Origin: UBA1926 sp036732005
GTDB lineage: Bacteria; Planctomycetota; Phycisphaerae; Phycisphaerales; UBA1924
Direction of reading: 5' to 3'
Length of the DNA stretch: 64,000 nt
Assembly (NCBI GenBank): GCA_036732005.1
Contig: DAINDF010000002.1
Coordinates: 372,001-436,000, forward strand
Shown here one piece after another: positions 35,392 to 43,424 of the stretch. Position 1 is the stretch's first letter; every line of letters begins with the position of its first letter. Under the pieces are notes generated by a model, which saw only the letters and a list, made by a program, of their open reading frames with translations, ran no database searches and was not told the DNA's origin. The position numbers and the translations under genes were made by a program.

Positions 35392-35518
35392 TGCAGGCTC
35401 GGCGATACGGGGTCTTCCCCGATGGTCGAGGCTGGGTCCGGGCGAGGTGGCCGCACCCAGGTCGAAAAAGCCTTTGAAGCAGGCGAGGGCTCGGTGCCCC
35501 GCCCGCGGAACCCGGATG

Positions 35519-35540
35519 ACCCGGGGCCTCGCCCCCGGGT
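35519..35540 (+). promoter_or_regulatory. Leader hairpin before rpsJ
   Basis: ACCCGGGG, six-base loop, CCCCGGGT, followed by CTGTTTGTC. It lies in the rpsJ 5' leader and resembles the intercistronic hairpins at 35903, 41589, 43850 and 48134. An attenuation or mRNA-stability role is inference. Confidence 0.5.
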
Positions 35541-35573
35541 CTGTTTGTCGTCTCGACGGAGTGCAGGTTCGTC

Positions 35574-35885
35574 ATGAGCGATGGCCCGAGGATTCGAATC
35601 AGGATGGAGGCGTACGACCACATCGCGCTGGACGCGTCCGCGCGCGAAATCGTCGACCACGCCAAACGCACGAACGCGAAGGTCAAGGGGCCCGTACCCC
35701 TCCCCACGCGGATCGAGCGGTACACCGTCCTCCGCGGGCCCTTCATCGACAAGAAGAGCCGTGAGCAGTTCGAGATCCGCACCCACAAGCGGATCATCGA
35801 CATCCTCGAGCCCAACGCCCGCACCGTCGAGGCCCTCAACCGCCTCGTCGTCCCCGCGGGCGTCTTCGTGAAGATCAAGGCGTAA
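35574..35885 (+). CDS. rpsJ: Ribosomal protein S10 (uS10)
   Basis: A 30S head protein, also NusE in antitermination. The 103-aa sequence has the family phrases KGPVPLPTRIERYTVLRGPF and FEIRTHKRIIDI. It opens the superoperon; the usual str genes (S12, S7, EF-G, EF-Tu) are not upstream. The leader carries a GC hairpin at 35519-35540 and GGAG about 12 bases before the ATG. Confidence 0.97.
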   Translation: MSDGPRIRIRMEAYDHIALDASAREIVDHAKRTNAKVKGPVPLPTRIERYTVLRGPFIDKKSREQFEIRTHKRIIDILEPNARTVEALNRLVVPAGVFVKIKA

Positions 35886-35902
35886 CAGAGTTGATGCACC
35901 GG

Positions 35903-35919
35903 CCCGGGCCCTGCCCGGG
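35903..35919 (+). promoter_or_regulatory. Intercistronic hairpin rpsJ-rplC
   Basis: CCCGGGC, loop CCT, GCCCGGG, then TCGTCTTGTTTGG, between the S10 stop and L3. Confidence 0.55.
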
Positions 35920-35945
35920 TCGTCTTGTTTGGACGGGTGAGCACG

Positions 35946-36632
35946 ATGCCTGCGATGCTGATGGGAACCAAGCTCGGAATGACCCGCGTCTTCAACGACG
36001 CCGGCGTCAACATCCCCGTCACCGTGATCGAGGTCGGGCCCTGCGTCGTCACGCAGGTCAAGACCAAGGAGACCGACGGATACAGCGCCGTCCAGGTCGC
36101 CTACGGCGCCATGAAGGCCCGGAACGCCACGATCCCCATGATCGGGCACGACATGAAGGCCAGCTCGGAGCCCAAGCGCTACCACCGCGAGTTCCTCGTC
36201 TCCGAGGACGAGGCCGCGCAGTACACCGTCGGGCAGCAGCTCGACCTCGACGCCTTCGAAGCGACCCGCTTCGTCGATGTCGTCGGCACCAGCAAGGGCA
36301 AGGGCTACCAGGGCACGATGAAGCGCCATGGCTACAAGGGCCAGCTCGCCAGCCACGGCGTCGAGCGGAAGCACCGCTCCCCGGGCTCGATCGGCGGCCA
36401 CGCCAACGAGCGAGGCGGCACCGGCGGCCCCAAGCGTGGCAAGAAGATGTCCGGCCAGATGGGCAATGTCCGCGTCACCATGCGGAGCCTCGATGTGGTC
36501 CGGATCGACAAGGAACGAAACCTGCTGCTGGTCAAGGGCCCCGTGCCCGGCTCCAACAAGGGGATGGTCATGGTCCGTCCCGCCGTCAGGTTGTACAAGT
36601 CCAAGGCGGCCAAGGCCGCCGCGGCCGGCTGA
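35946..36632 (+). CDS. rplC: Ribosomal protein L3 (uL3)
   Basis: Binds near the 23S 3' end and helps form the peptidyl transferase centre. MLMGTKLGMTRVFND at the N-terminus and the loop HRSPGSIGGHANERGGTGGP (compare HRAPGSIG) identify it. At 228 aa it is near the usual 205-215. I set the start at ATG 35946; a TTG at 35925 is possible but less likely. It is followed by an unusual 291-base gap before L4. Confidence 0.96.
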   Translation: MPAMLMGTKLGMTRVFNDAGVNIPVTVIEVGPCVVTQVKTKETDGYSAVQVAYGAMKARNATIPMIGHDMKASSEPKRYHREFLVSEDEAAQYTVGQQLDLDAFEATRFVDVVGTSKGKGYQGTMKRHGYKGQLASHGVERKHRSPGSIGGHANERGGTGGPKRGKKMSGQMGNVRVTMRSLDVVRIDKERNLLLVKGPVPGSNKGMVMVRPAVRLYKSKAAKAAAAG

Positions 36633-36923
36633 CCCCGGCCCCATGAAACCGCCGGAGGGAAGGCAAGTGCCGACCCCCCGGGCCCGGAAGGTCGCACCCC
36701 ACGCGGGGGCGAAACCGGCGGGCACAACAAGTGCATCGGCGTCCCGGGGGTGTGCCCCGGGCAGGACAGCCGAGTCGATGCCGAGCGGACCGCACCGGCC
36801 TTCGCCCGACGCGAAGCCGGGCCCGAGCCCACAAGATGGGAAGGGCAAGAGCAGGCCGCCGGCTAGGCGAATGGAACGGCCGGCCCAACGGGCCCGCCAG
36901 AGGCGTCGGACGAGGTAAGACAC
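36633..36923 (+). other. Structured 291-nt gap between rplC and rplD, candidate cis-regulatory RNA
   Basis: All other gaps in this operon are roughly 20-110 bases, except the promoter-bearing ones. This one folds into several GC hairpins: CCCC/GGGG at 36697-36708; CCCGGGG, loop GTGTG, CCCCGGG at 36743-36761; a 9-bp stem with one bulge at 36795-36820; and GCCGGC/GCCGGC at 36858-36884. A 91-codon open frame (36643-36918) spans it, but its third positions are not C-rich like the neighbouring genes, so I regard it as non-coding. L4 is the known autoregulator of this operon in E. coli, so a leader RNA is plausible (inference). Confidence 0.55.
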
Positions 36924-37700
36924 ATGGATGTCCCCGTCTACAACATGCAGGGCCAGGAGGTCGGTCAGTTCTCGATCGACGAGAAGGCCCTGGGCGAGCG
37001 GATCAACCCCGCCCTTATCAAGCAGGCTTATGTCCGCTACCACGCGAACCTGCGCCAGGGCAGCGCGCGGACGCTCAACCGCGCCGAGGTCGAAGGCTCC
37101 GGAGCCAAGATCTACAAGCAGAAGGGCACCGGACGCGCCCGCCACGGCGACAAGCGTCCCTCGCACTTCCGCGGCGGCGGCCACTCCTTCGCCCTCAAGC
37201 GCCGCCGCGAGCATTTCCACCTCGATATGCCCAAGAAGATGCGGCGCAAGGCGAACCTCAACGCCCTGCTCGCCAAGCTCCTCGATGGGGAGGTCCGCAT
37301 CCTCGACAGGATCGATATCGCCAAGCCCCGCACCAAGGACATCACCGATCTCCTGGCCGCGCTGAAGATCGAGCAGTCCAGCCTGCTCGCCCTCTCGGTC
37401 GATCCGGCCCGCTCCGCCAACGCAAGGCTCTCGGCCCGCAACATCGAGGGCCTCTCCCTCTGCCGGGCCGATCAGCTCACCTGCTTCGAGATGCTCAACC
37501 ACCGCTTCCTCGTCATCGAGAAGGACGAACTCAAGGCCTGGCTCGAGGGCCCCAGCGGGCAGACCGACAAGTCCGCCAAGCTCGAGCCCAAGGGCCGCGC
37601 CGAGAATGAGCGTCGCGCCGCGGCCCCCCGCCCCAAGCGCGGTCACAAGATCAAGTCGGCGGCCTGGGCCGCCAAGCACGGCAAGGCTTCGGAGGGCTGA
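36924..37700 (+). CDS. rplD: Ribosomal protein L4 (uL4), C-terminally extended
   Basis: Part of the peptide exit tunnel; in E. coli also a regulator of its own operon. The tunnel-loop region KIYKQKGTGRARHGDKRPSHFRGGG (shortened: KGTGRARHGD) is typical. The 258 aa exceed the usual ~205 because of a basic Lys/Arg/Ala tail after about residue 205. GAGGTAAG precedes the ATG. It is four bases upstream of rplW. Confidence 0.96.
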   Translation: MDVPVYNMQGQEVGQFSIDEKALGERINPALIKQAYVRYHANLRQGSARTLNRAEVEGSGAKIYKQKGTGRARHGDKRPSHFRGGGHSFALKRRREHFHLDMPKKMRRKANLNALLAKLLDGEVRILDRIDIAKPRTKDITDLLAALKIEQSSLLALSVDPARSANARLSARNIEGLSLCRADQLTCFEMLNHRFLVIEKDELKAWLEGPSGQTDKSAKLEPKGRAENERRAAAPRPKRGHKIKSAAWAAKHGKASEG

Positions 37701-37703
37701 TCG

Positions 37704-37988
37704 ATGAGCATTGATCCTATCTATGTCATCCGCAAGCCCGTGCTCACCGAGAAGAGCACCGAGGCCATGAACGAGCTGGGGCGTTACACCTTCGAGGTCG
37801 ACCGCCGCGCCAGCAAGACCGACATCAAGAACGCGATCGAGAAGCTCTACGAGGTCCATGTCGAGGGCGTTCAGACCCGCACCCAGAAGGGCAAGGTCCG
37901 CCGCCTCCGCTACGGGTACATCCGCGAGAAGCTCCGCAAGGTCGCCACCGTCAGGCTCCGCGAGGGAGAGGTCATCGAGCTCTTCTGA
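37704..37988 (+). CDS. rplW: Ribosomal protein L23 (uL23)
   Basis: Sits at the tunnel exit and docks SRP and trigger factor. The 94 aa begin VIRKPVLTEKSTEAM, with the typical FEVDRRASKTDIKNAIEKLY segment. Normal length; placed between L4 and L2 as in most bacteria. Confidence 0.97.
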   Translation: MSIDPIYVIRKPVLTEKSTEAMNELGRYTFEVDRRASKTDIKNAIEKLYEVHVEGVQTRTQKGKVRRLRYGYIREKLRKVATVRLREGEVIELF

Positions 37989-38012
37989 GCCGCAGAGAAT
38001 CGGGGAACGACG

Positions 38013-38870
38013 ATGCCCATCAGAGTGTACAAGCCGACCAGCGCCGGGCGACGCAACGCCTCGGTGAACCTCCACGCCGAGGTCACCAAGACCAAGCCCG
38101 AACGCGCCCTCCTCGCCCCCCTCAACAAGAAGGCCGGGCGAAACAACACCGGCGTCATCATGGTCCGGGGACGGGGCGGCGGCGCGAAGCGCATGTACCG
38201 CAAGATCGACTTCCGTCGCAATGACCGCGACGGCATCGTCGGCACCGTGGTCGGCATCGAGTACGACCCCAACCGCTCGTCGCACATCGCCCTCGTCGAA
38301 TACGCCGACGGCGTCAAGCGGTATATCCCCGCACCCGCCGGCGTCACCGACGGCGACACCGTCCTCTCCTCCTCCGACAAGCCCATCGAGCCGACCCCCG
38401 GCAACTGCATGCCGCTCCGGTTCATCCCCCTGGGCCTCAACATCCACTGCGTCGAGCTCCAGAAGGGACGCGGCGCCCAGATCTGCCGCTCCGCCGGCTC
38501 CTACGCACGCCTGATGAACCGAGAGGAGGACTACGCCACCATCGCCCTCCCCTCGGGCGAACTCCGCCGCGTCCACGCCGACTGCCGCGCCACCATCGGC
38601 CAGGTCGGCAACCCCGACCACCAGCACCGCCGACTCGGCAAGGCCGGCATGAGCCGCCATCTCGGCAAGCGACCCAAGGTCCGCGGCGTCGCCATGAGCC
38701 ACCACGAGCACCCGCTCGGCGGCGGCGAGGGCCGCAGCAAGAGCGGCCGCCCCCCGGTCAGCGAGTCCGGCGTCCTCGCCAAGGGCGGAGGCACCCGCAA
38801 TCGCAAGAAGCCGAGCAGCAAGCTCATCATCCGTCGCCGTCGCAGCAAGCGGTACGGCCAGCTGAAGTGA
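38013..38870 (+). CDS. rplB: Ribosomal protein L2 (uL2)
   Basis: A core 23S-binding protein needed for subunit joining and peptide transfer. The 285 aa show MVRGRGGGAKRMYRKIDFRR, the SAGSYARLM-like motif and the conserved C-terminal HEHPLGGGEGRS, which includes the functionally important His near the centre. Length is standard. Confidence 0.97.
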   Translation: MPIRVYKPTSAGRRNASVNLHAEVTKTKPERALLAPLNKKAGRNNTGVIMVRGRGGGAKRMYRKIDFRRNDRDGIVGTVVGIEYDPNRSSHIALVEYADGVKRYIPAPAGVTDGDTVLSSSDKPIEPTPGNCMPLRFIPLGLNIHCVELQKGRGAQICRSAGSYARLMNREEDYATIALPSGELRRVHADCRATIGQVGNPDHQHRRLGKAGMSRHLGKRPKVRGVAMSHHEHPLGGGEGRSKSGRPPVSESGVLAKGGGTRNRKKPSSKLIIRRRRSKRYGQLK

Positions 38871-38910
38871 GACCCCAAGACCGCGGCAACGGAGCCACGA
38901 AGGAAACGCA

Positions 38911-39195
38911 ATGGGACGCAGCCTGAAAAAGGGCCCGTATGTGGACGAGCGACTCTACCGCAAGGTGGAGAAGATGGAGACCGATGGTCGGCGCGACCCC
39001 GTCAAGACATGGGCCCGCGCCTGCACCATCGTCCCCGAGTTCGTCGGGCACACCTTCCAGGTCCACAACGGGCGGCACTTCGTCGAGGTGTTCGTCACCG
39101 AGGACATGGTCGGCCACAAGCTCGGAGAGTTCTCGATCACACGGACCTTCCGGGGTCACACCAACAAGAAGGAAGGCATCAAGTCCGGCCGCTGA
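38911..39195 (+). CDS. rpsS: Ribosomal protein S19 (uS19)
   Basis: A 30S head protein next to S13. The 94-aa sequence has RSLKKGPYVDERL, the IVPEFVGHTFQVHNG segment and GEFSITRTFRGH (usual KLGEFAPTRTF). It ends 27 bases before the extended L22 gene. Confidence 0.97.
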   Translation: MGRSLKKGPYVDERLYRKVEKMETDGRRDPVKTWARACTIVPEFVGHTFQVHNGRHFVEVFVTEDMVGHKLGEFSITRTFRGHTNKKEGIKSGR

Positions 39196-39222
39196 GGCCC
39201 GGGCTGATGGAGGGTTCACGCG

Positions 39223-39780
39223 GTGAAACTGCGAGCCGACGAACTGAAGCGACGCGCCGAGGAAGCGGGGGTCAGCCTGGCCCAGCTCGCCGGCGCCGTG
39301 GAGCGACCCGGGCTGAAGGGCAAGGCCGCCGAGTCGGCCGTCCGCAACTGGATCTCCGGGCGGGACCACCCCCGCTGCAAGAAGACCGATATCGAGCGTC
39401 TGGCCGATGTCGTCGGGTGCGAGGCCAAGGACATCTCGCGCTTCGTCAGCCAGGTCTGCCACCACCGTGGCAGCCCCCGCAAGGCCAAGCTGGTGGTCGA
39501 CCTCATCCGGGGCCGCTCCGCCGACGAGGCCGAGGAGCTCCTCCGCTTCAGCCCCAAGCGGGCCGCGGTCAATGTCCGCAAGGCCCTCGAGGCCGCCCGG
39601 GCCGACGCCCAGGAGAACGGCGCCGACTCCACCGCACTGGTGGTCGCCGAGAGCCGCGTCGACCAGGCCCCCCACATCAAGCGCTTCCGCCCCAAGGACC
39701 GCGGCCGCGCCCACCCCATCCTCAAGCGCACCAGCCACATCACCGTCGGTCTCCAGGAGCGGTCCTCCGCCGGGTTCTAA
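39223..39780 (+). CDS. rplV: Ribosomal protein L22 (uL22) fused to an N-terminal XRE-type HTH domain
   Basis: Residues ~73-185 are L22, with SPRKAKLVVDLIRGRSADEA and KRFRPKDRGRAHPILKRTSH. L22 lines the exit tunnel. Residues ~4-71 are not ribosomal: they read like a lambda-repressor-type five-helix HTH (ADELKRRAEEAGVS, LAQLAGAV, AESAVRNWISGRDHP, KTDIERLADVVG, AKDISRF). The start is GTG 39223 with GGAGGG about eight bases upstream, and codon bias matches the operon throughout, so the extension is translated. Total 185 aa versus about 110. A regulatory role for the HTH is inference. Confidence 0.93.
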   Translation: MKLRADELKRRAEEAGVSLAQLAGAVERPGLKGKAAESAVRNWISGRDHPRCKKTDIERLADVVGCEAKDISRFVSQVCHHRGSPRKAKLVVDLIRGRSADEAEELLRFSPKRAAVNVRKALEAARADAQENGADSTALVVAESRVDQAPHIKRFRPKDRGRAHPILKRTSHITVGLQERSSAGF

Positions 39781-39801
39781 CGAACGAGAAGGTCTGAAGC
39801 A

Positions 39802-40506
39802 ATGGGACAGAAGACACACCCGTTTGGTCTGAGGCTCGGCATCACCGAGGCGCACCGCAGCCGCTGGTACGCCCCCAAGGCGCTCTACGGCGAGCTTCTC
39901 GTCGAGGATCAGAAGATCCGCCAGTTCCTCGACCGCCGCCTCAACCGCACCCCGCCCAACGCCGCGGTCTCCGACCTCCACATCGAGCGCACACGCGAGG
40001 AGCTCAAGGTCATCATCCGCACCGCGCGCCCCGGCCTGGTCATCGGGCCCAAGGGCGCCGAGGTCGACCGGATGACCGAAGAGCTCCAGTATATGACCGG
40101 CCGCAAGGTCTCGATCTCCATCATCGAGATCAAGAACCCCGACCTCGACGCCCAGCTCGTCGCCGAGTCCGTCGCCGAGCAGCTCAAGAAGCGCATGTCC
40201 TTCCGCCGCGCCGTCAAGAGCCGCACCGAGTCCGTCATGCAGGCCGGCGCCAAGGGCGTCCGCATCACCATCTCGGGCCGCCTCGGCGGCGCCGAAATGA
40301 GCCGGGTCCTCGATGTCCGCCTGGGCTCGCTCCCCCTGAGCACCCTCCAGGCCAATGTCAACTACGGATTCGCCGAGTCCGTCACGACCTACGGCGTGAT
40401 CGGCGTGAAGACCTGGATCTACAAGGGCATGTACGACCAGACCCAGGAAGACGAGACCGCCTCCAACGCCGCCGGCGGGCGGGCCCGCGCACGCGGCCGC
40501 CGCTGA
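39802..40506 (+). CDS. rpsC: Ribosomal protein S3 (uS3)
   Basis: A 30S protein at the mRNA entry channel with helicase activity. The 234 aa begin GQKTHPFGLRLGITEAHRSRW; the KH domain has GLVIGPKGAEVDRM and the C-terminal domain GVRITISGRLGGAEMSR. An Arg/Ala-rich tail ends it. Normal length. Confidence 0.97.
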   Translation: MGQKTHPFGLRLGITEAHRSRWYAPKALYGELLVEDQKIRQFLDRRLNRTPPNAAVSDLHIERTREELKVIIRTARPGLVIGPKGAEVDRMTEELQYMTGRKVSISIIEIKNPDLDAQLVAESVAEQLKKRMSFRRAVKSRTESVMQAGAKGVRITISGRLGGAEMSRVLDVRLGSLPLSTLQANVNYGFAESVTTYGVIGVKTWIYKGMYDQTQEDETASNAAGGRARARGRR

Positions 40507-40551
40507 GCCAAGCCCCGCACGACGACACGAACGAGCCACGAGGACTGAACC

Positions 40552-40977
40552 ATGCCTCCCTATAAGATTCCCAAGCGAGTCAAGTTCCGCAAGGAGTTCC
40601 GCCGCGTGCGGGACCGAAAGGCCACCAAGGGCAACTATGTCGCCTTCGGTGATTTCGGCCTCCAGGCGCTCGAAGGGTGCTGGCTCAAGAGCAACCAGAT
40701 CGAGGCCGGCCGCGTCGCCATCCAGCGCGTGCTCAGCCGAGAGGGCAAGATCTTCATCCGGATCTTCCCGGACAAGCCGGTCTCCAAGAAGCCCCTCGAG
40801 ACCCGAATGGGCAAGGGCAAGGCCGATGTCGATTACTGGGCGGCGCGTGTCCGGCCCGGAACCATGCTGTTCGAACTCGCGGGCGTGAGCGAGTCCAAGG
40901 CCCGCGAGGCCTTCGCACGAGTCGCGATGAAGATGCCGGTCCGCTGCCGATTCGTCGGGCGGCGCGTCACGGTCTGA
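40552..40977 (+). CDS. rplP: Ribosomal protein L16 (uL16)
   Basis: Helps position the A-site tRNA. The 141 aa include FGDFGLQALEGCWLKSNQIE, FPDKPVSKKPLETRMGKGKA and WAARVRPGTMLFELAGV. Length is standard and the gene sits in the usual S3-L16-L29 order. Confidence 0.97.
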   Translation: MPPYKIPKRVKFRKEFRRVRDRKATKGNYVAFGDFGLQALEGCWLKSNQIEAGRVAIQRVLSREGKIFIRIFPDKPVSKKPLETRMGKGKADVDYWAARVRPGTMLFELAGVSESKAREAFARVAMKMPVRCRFVGRRVTV

Positions 40978-40991
40978 CGGGGAACCCACCT

Positions 40992-41228
40992 ATGGCGTAC
41001 GACACTCTCACCGGCAAGGCCGTCCGGGCCAAGAGCGACGAGGACATCGCCCAGGAGCTCGCCCAGCTCCGCGACAAGCTCTACACGCTGCGCGTCCAGG
41101 CGGTCACCGAGAAGGTCGAGGACAACAGCCTCTTCCGCAAGATCCGCCGCGACATCGCCCGACTCCTCAGCGAACAGAACGCCCGCAGGCTCGCCAGGGC
41201 CTCGGAAAGAATCGCCAACGCGGGCTGA
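40992..41228 (+). CDS. rpmC: Ribosomal protein L29 (uL29)
   Basis: A small two-helix protein near the tunnel exit. The 78-aa product has KSDEDIAQELAQLRDKLYTL and NSLFRKIRRDIARLLSEQNA, where the family has two helices joined by a short loop. ATG 40992 lies 14 bases after the rplP stop. Confidence 0.93.
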   Translation: MAYDTLTGKAVRAKSDEDIAQELAQLRDKLYTLRVQAVTEKVEDNSLFRKIRRDIARLLSEQNARRLARASERIANAG

Positions 41229-41281
41229 GCCCAGTCCAGACACCCCAGACCACGGCCGCCGAACCGGCGAGGAACGCACGA

Positions 41282-41578
41282 ATGACCGACAAGCCAGCGA
41301 CCAATCCCGCGAACAACGAGCCCGTCAGGACGGTCCGGGTCGGCGTCATCGACTCCGACGCCCGCGACAAGACCCGCCGGGTCGTCATCGCCTACCGGGA
41401 CAAGCACCCCAAGTACGGCAAGTATGTCAGCAAGCGCACCCGGCTCCACATCCACGACGAGAACAACGAGTCCCGCCTCGGGGACACCGTCGAGATCGTC
41501 CAGTGCAAGCCGGTCAGCAAGACCAAGACCTGGAAGCTCCTCCGCGTCGTCAAACGCGGCTCGTCGGAGAACGACTGA
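41282..41578 (+). CDS. rpsQ: Ribosomal protein S17 (uS17)
   Basis: An OB-fold 16S-binding protein. About 15 extra N-terminal residues precede the core (VRVGVIDSDARDKTRRVVIA). YGKYVSKRTRLHIHDENNES and GDTVEIVQCKPVSKTKTWKL are typical. Length 98 aa. Confidence 0.96.
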   Translation: MTDKPATNPANNEPVRTVRVGVIDSDARDKTRRVVIAYRDKHPKYGKYVSKRTRLHIHDENNESRLGDTVEIVQCKPVSKTKTWKLLRVVKRGSSEND

Positions 41579-41588
41579 ACGAACGAGC

Positions 41589-41610
41589 CCGGGCCGTACC
41601 CGCCGCCCGG
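41589..41610 (+). promoter_or_regulatory. Intercistronic hairpin rpsQ-rplN
   Basis: CCGGGC (41589-41594) pairs with GCCCGG (41605-41610), loop ten bases, within a 109-base gap that otherwise holds no gene. Confidence 0.45.
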
Positions 41611-41687
41611 TCTGAAGCGAAATCACGCCCGAACCGTCGGAAGCGGTCACGACAGCCGAGCGGTCAGAAAAAGGTTGGGCCACAGCC

Positions 41688-42074
41688 ATGCTCCAGCAGG
41701 AATCAAGATGTGAGGTCGCGGACAACTCGGGCGCCAAGATCGCCTATGTCATCCGCGTCTACGGCGGTTCGACTCGGCGCGGCGGGTTCACCCGCCCCGT
41801 CGCCGGCGTCGGGGACCGGGTCCTCGTCAGCGTCAAGAAGGCGATCCCCGGGGGCGATGTCAAGGCCGGCGACATGTCCAAGGCCGTCGTCGTCCGCACC
41901 AAGAAGCCCCACCGGCGCGCCGACGGCTCGTATGTCTCCTTCGACAACAACGCCGTCGTCCTCATCAGCGACGAGGGCAACCCGAAGGGAACGCGAATCT
42001 TCGGCCCCGTCGCCCGAGAGCTCCGCGACCGCAACTACATGAAGATCGTCTCGCTCGCCAGCGAGGTCGTCTGA
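41688..42074 (+). CDS. rplN: Ribosomal protein L14 (uL14)
   Basis: Binds 23S and contacts the small subunit; silencing factor RsfS docks here. The start MLQQESRCEVADNSGAKIAY is the family's. RTKKPHRRADGSYVSFDNNA and GTRIFGPVARELRDRNYMKI follow. At 128 aa it is slightly longer than usual. Confidence 0.97.
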   Translation: MLQQESRCEVADNSGAKIAYVIRVYGGSTRRGGFTRPVAGVGDRVLVSVKKAIPGGDVKAGDMSKAVVVRTKKPHRRADGSYVSFDNNAVVLISDEGNPKGTRIFGPVARELRDRNYMKIVSLASEVV

Positions 42075-42091
42075 GCAAGGAGGACGGAACA

Positions 42092-42451
42092 ATGCCACGA
42101 CACATCAGAACAGGCGACACCGTCATCATCAACGCCGGCGACCACAAGGGCAAGACCGGCGAGGTCCTCCGCATCGACACCAAGCACGATCGCGTGATCG
42201 TCAAGGGCGTCAACCTCCGGACCAAGCACCTCAAGCCCACCCGCATCAACCCCCAGGGCGGCGTCGTCTCCCGCGAGGCCCCCATCCACATCTCCAATGT
42301 CAGCCCCGTGGCGGACGGCAAGCCCACCCGCGTCCGCTACGAAACCACCGCCGACGGCGCCAAGAAGCGCATCGCCGTCCGCACCGGCAAGGCGCTCCCC
42401 GTCCTCGTCCGCCGCCGCGGCGGCGAGACCGGCAAGGCCGACACCATCTGA
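42092..42451 (+). CDS. rplX: Ribosomal protein L24 (uL24)
   Basis: An assembly initiator at the tunnel exit. The KOW motif DTVIINAGDHKGKTGEVLRI is clear. GVNLRTKHLKP and REAPIHISNVSP follow. At 119 aa it has a basic C-terminal extension (usual ~104). AAGGAGGA precedes the ATG. Confidence 0.96.
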   Translation: MPRHIRTGDTVIINAGDHKGKTGEVLRIDTKHDRVIVKGVNLRTKHLKPTRINPQGGVVSREAPIHISNVSPVADGKPTRVRYETTADGAKKRIAVRTGKALPVLVRRRGGETGKADTI

Positions 42452-42483
42452 TCGCGGGTCAAACACCAGAGCGGAACCAAGCG

Positions 42484-43146
42484 ATGGCCAAAGAAACCAA
42501 GAAGAAGAGCGGCGGACACCACGGCGGCAACGCCGAAGAAGCCCTCAAGCCCTCCGGAACCCCCAGGCTCAAGACCCGGTTCGATACCGAGGTCCGCCAG
42601 GCGGTCGCCGAGAAGTTCGGCCTGCCCAACCGGATGCAGCAGCCCGAACTCGAGAAGATCGTCATCAATGTCAACATGGGCCGGCACCTTGAAGGCACCA
42701 AGGTCCCCGCCAATGTCAAGACCCAGGTCCTGAGCACGCTCACCGCGATCTCCGGGCAGAAGCCCGTCGTCATCGCCGCCAAGAAGAGCGTCTCCAACTT
42801 CAAGGTCCGCGCCGGCTACGAGACCGCCGCCATGGTCACCCTCCGCCGCGAGCGCATGTGGCACTTCCTCGACCGCATGATCAACCTCGCCGCCCCCCGC
42901 ATCAAGGACTTCCGCGGTCTCTCCACCACCGCCTTCGACCGCCAGGGAAACTACTCCTTCGGCCTCACCGAGCAGGGCGTCTTCCCCGAGATCAACATGG
43001 CCGATGTGACCTTCACCCACGGCATGAACATCAACCTCTCGTTCAGCAACTCCGACGCGGAGAAGAGCCGGTTCGTCCTCGAGCAGATGGGCTGGCCCTT
43101 CCGCAAGCCCGAGGCACGCAAGACCAAGGCCGCCGCCAAGGCCTGA
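42484..43146 (+). CDS. rplE: Ribosomal protein L5 (uL5), N-terminally extended
   Basis: Binds 5S rRNA and contacts P-site tRNA. The core has MQQPELEKIVINVNMG, AKKSVSNFKVRAGYETAAMV and GQGNYSFGLTEQGVFPEI-like sequence. About 35 extra Lys/Gly/His-rich residues lead it, and a Lys/Ala tail ends it; 220 aa versus ~180. Confidence 0.97.
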   Translation: MAKETKKKSGGHHGGNAEEALKPSGTPRLKTRFDTEVRQAVAEKFGLPNRMQQPELEKIVINVNMGRHLEGTKVPANVKTQVLSTLTAISGQKPVVIAAKKSVSNFKVRAGYETAAMVTLRRERMWHFLDRMINLAAPRIKDFRGLSTTAFDRQGNYSFGLTEQGVFPEINMADVTFTHGMNINLSFSNSDAEKSRFVLEQMGWPFRKPEARKTKAAAKA

Positions 43147-43203
43147 TCCCCACACTGACCAAGGCCGAGCGCCAAGCAAGAAACGACCCGAGGAAGACAC
43201 AGA

Positions 43204-43389
43204 ATGGCAACCAAGGCACAGGTCGCAAAGAGCAGCCGGACCCCCAAGTTCTCCAGCCGCACCGTCCGCCGGTGCGAGCTCACGGGACGCGCCCGCGGGG
43301 TCTACCGGAAGTTCCGCATCAGCCGCATCATGCTCCGCAAGCTCGCCCTCGAAGGCAAGATCCCCGGCATGCGCAAGGCCTCCTGGTAA
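43204..43389 (+). CDS. rpsN: Ribosomal protein S14 (uS14), short form lacking the zinc cysteines
   Basis: The 61-aa length and the end LEGKIPGMRKASW match the short zinc-type (Z) S14. The C-x2-C pairs are lost: CERCGR is CELTGR and CRICFR is SRIMLR, leaving one cysteine. It is therefore a zinc-independent variant on a short scaffold. It assembles late in the 30S head. Confidence 0.94.
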   Translation: MATKAQVAKSSRTPKFSSRTVRRCELTGRARGVYRKFRISRIMLRKLALEGKIPGMRKASW

Positions 43390-43424
43390 CGCCTCGGCAC
43401 AAGGACCACCGCAAGGAACTCATC

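Noticed and set aside
36643..36918. 91-codon frame in the rplC-rplD gap encoding a basic Pro/Arg-rich peptide
   Set aside because: Third codon positions are not C-rich as in all neighbours, no family is recognisable, and the sequence is better explained by GC hairpins.
36633..36923. Idea that the gap encodes RNase P RNA, SRP RNA or a known riboswitch
   Set aside because: None of their conserved cores (for example GAGGAAAGUCC, the GGAAGC tetraloop region, or the cobalamin box) is visible.
35385..38711. A 1,108-codon open frame on the minus strand opposite S10-L2
   Set aside because: It lies antisense to conserved ribosomal genes and is low in recognisable motifs. Long antisense frames are expected where codons end in C/G, because stop codons are rare on the opposite strand. 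Similar frames opposite 1427-3130, 7550-8512 and 38827-40989 were dropped for the same reason.
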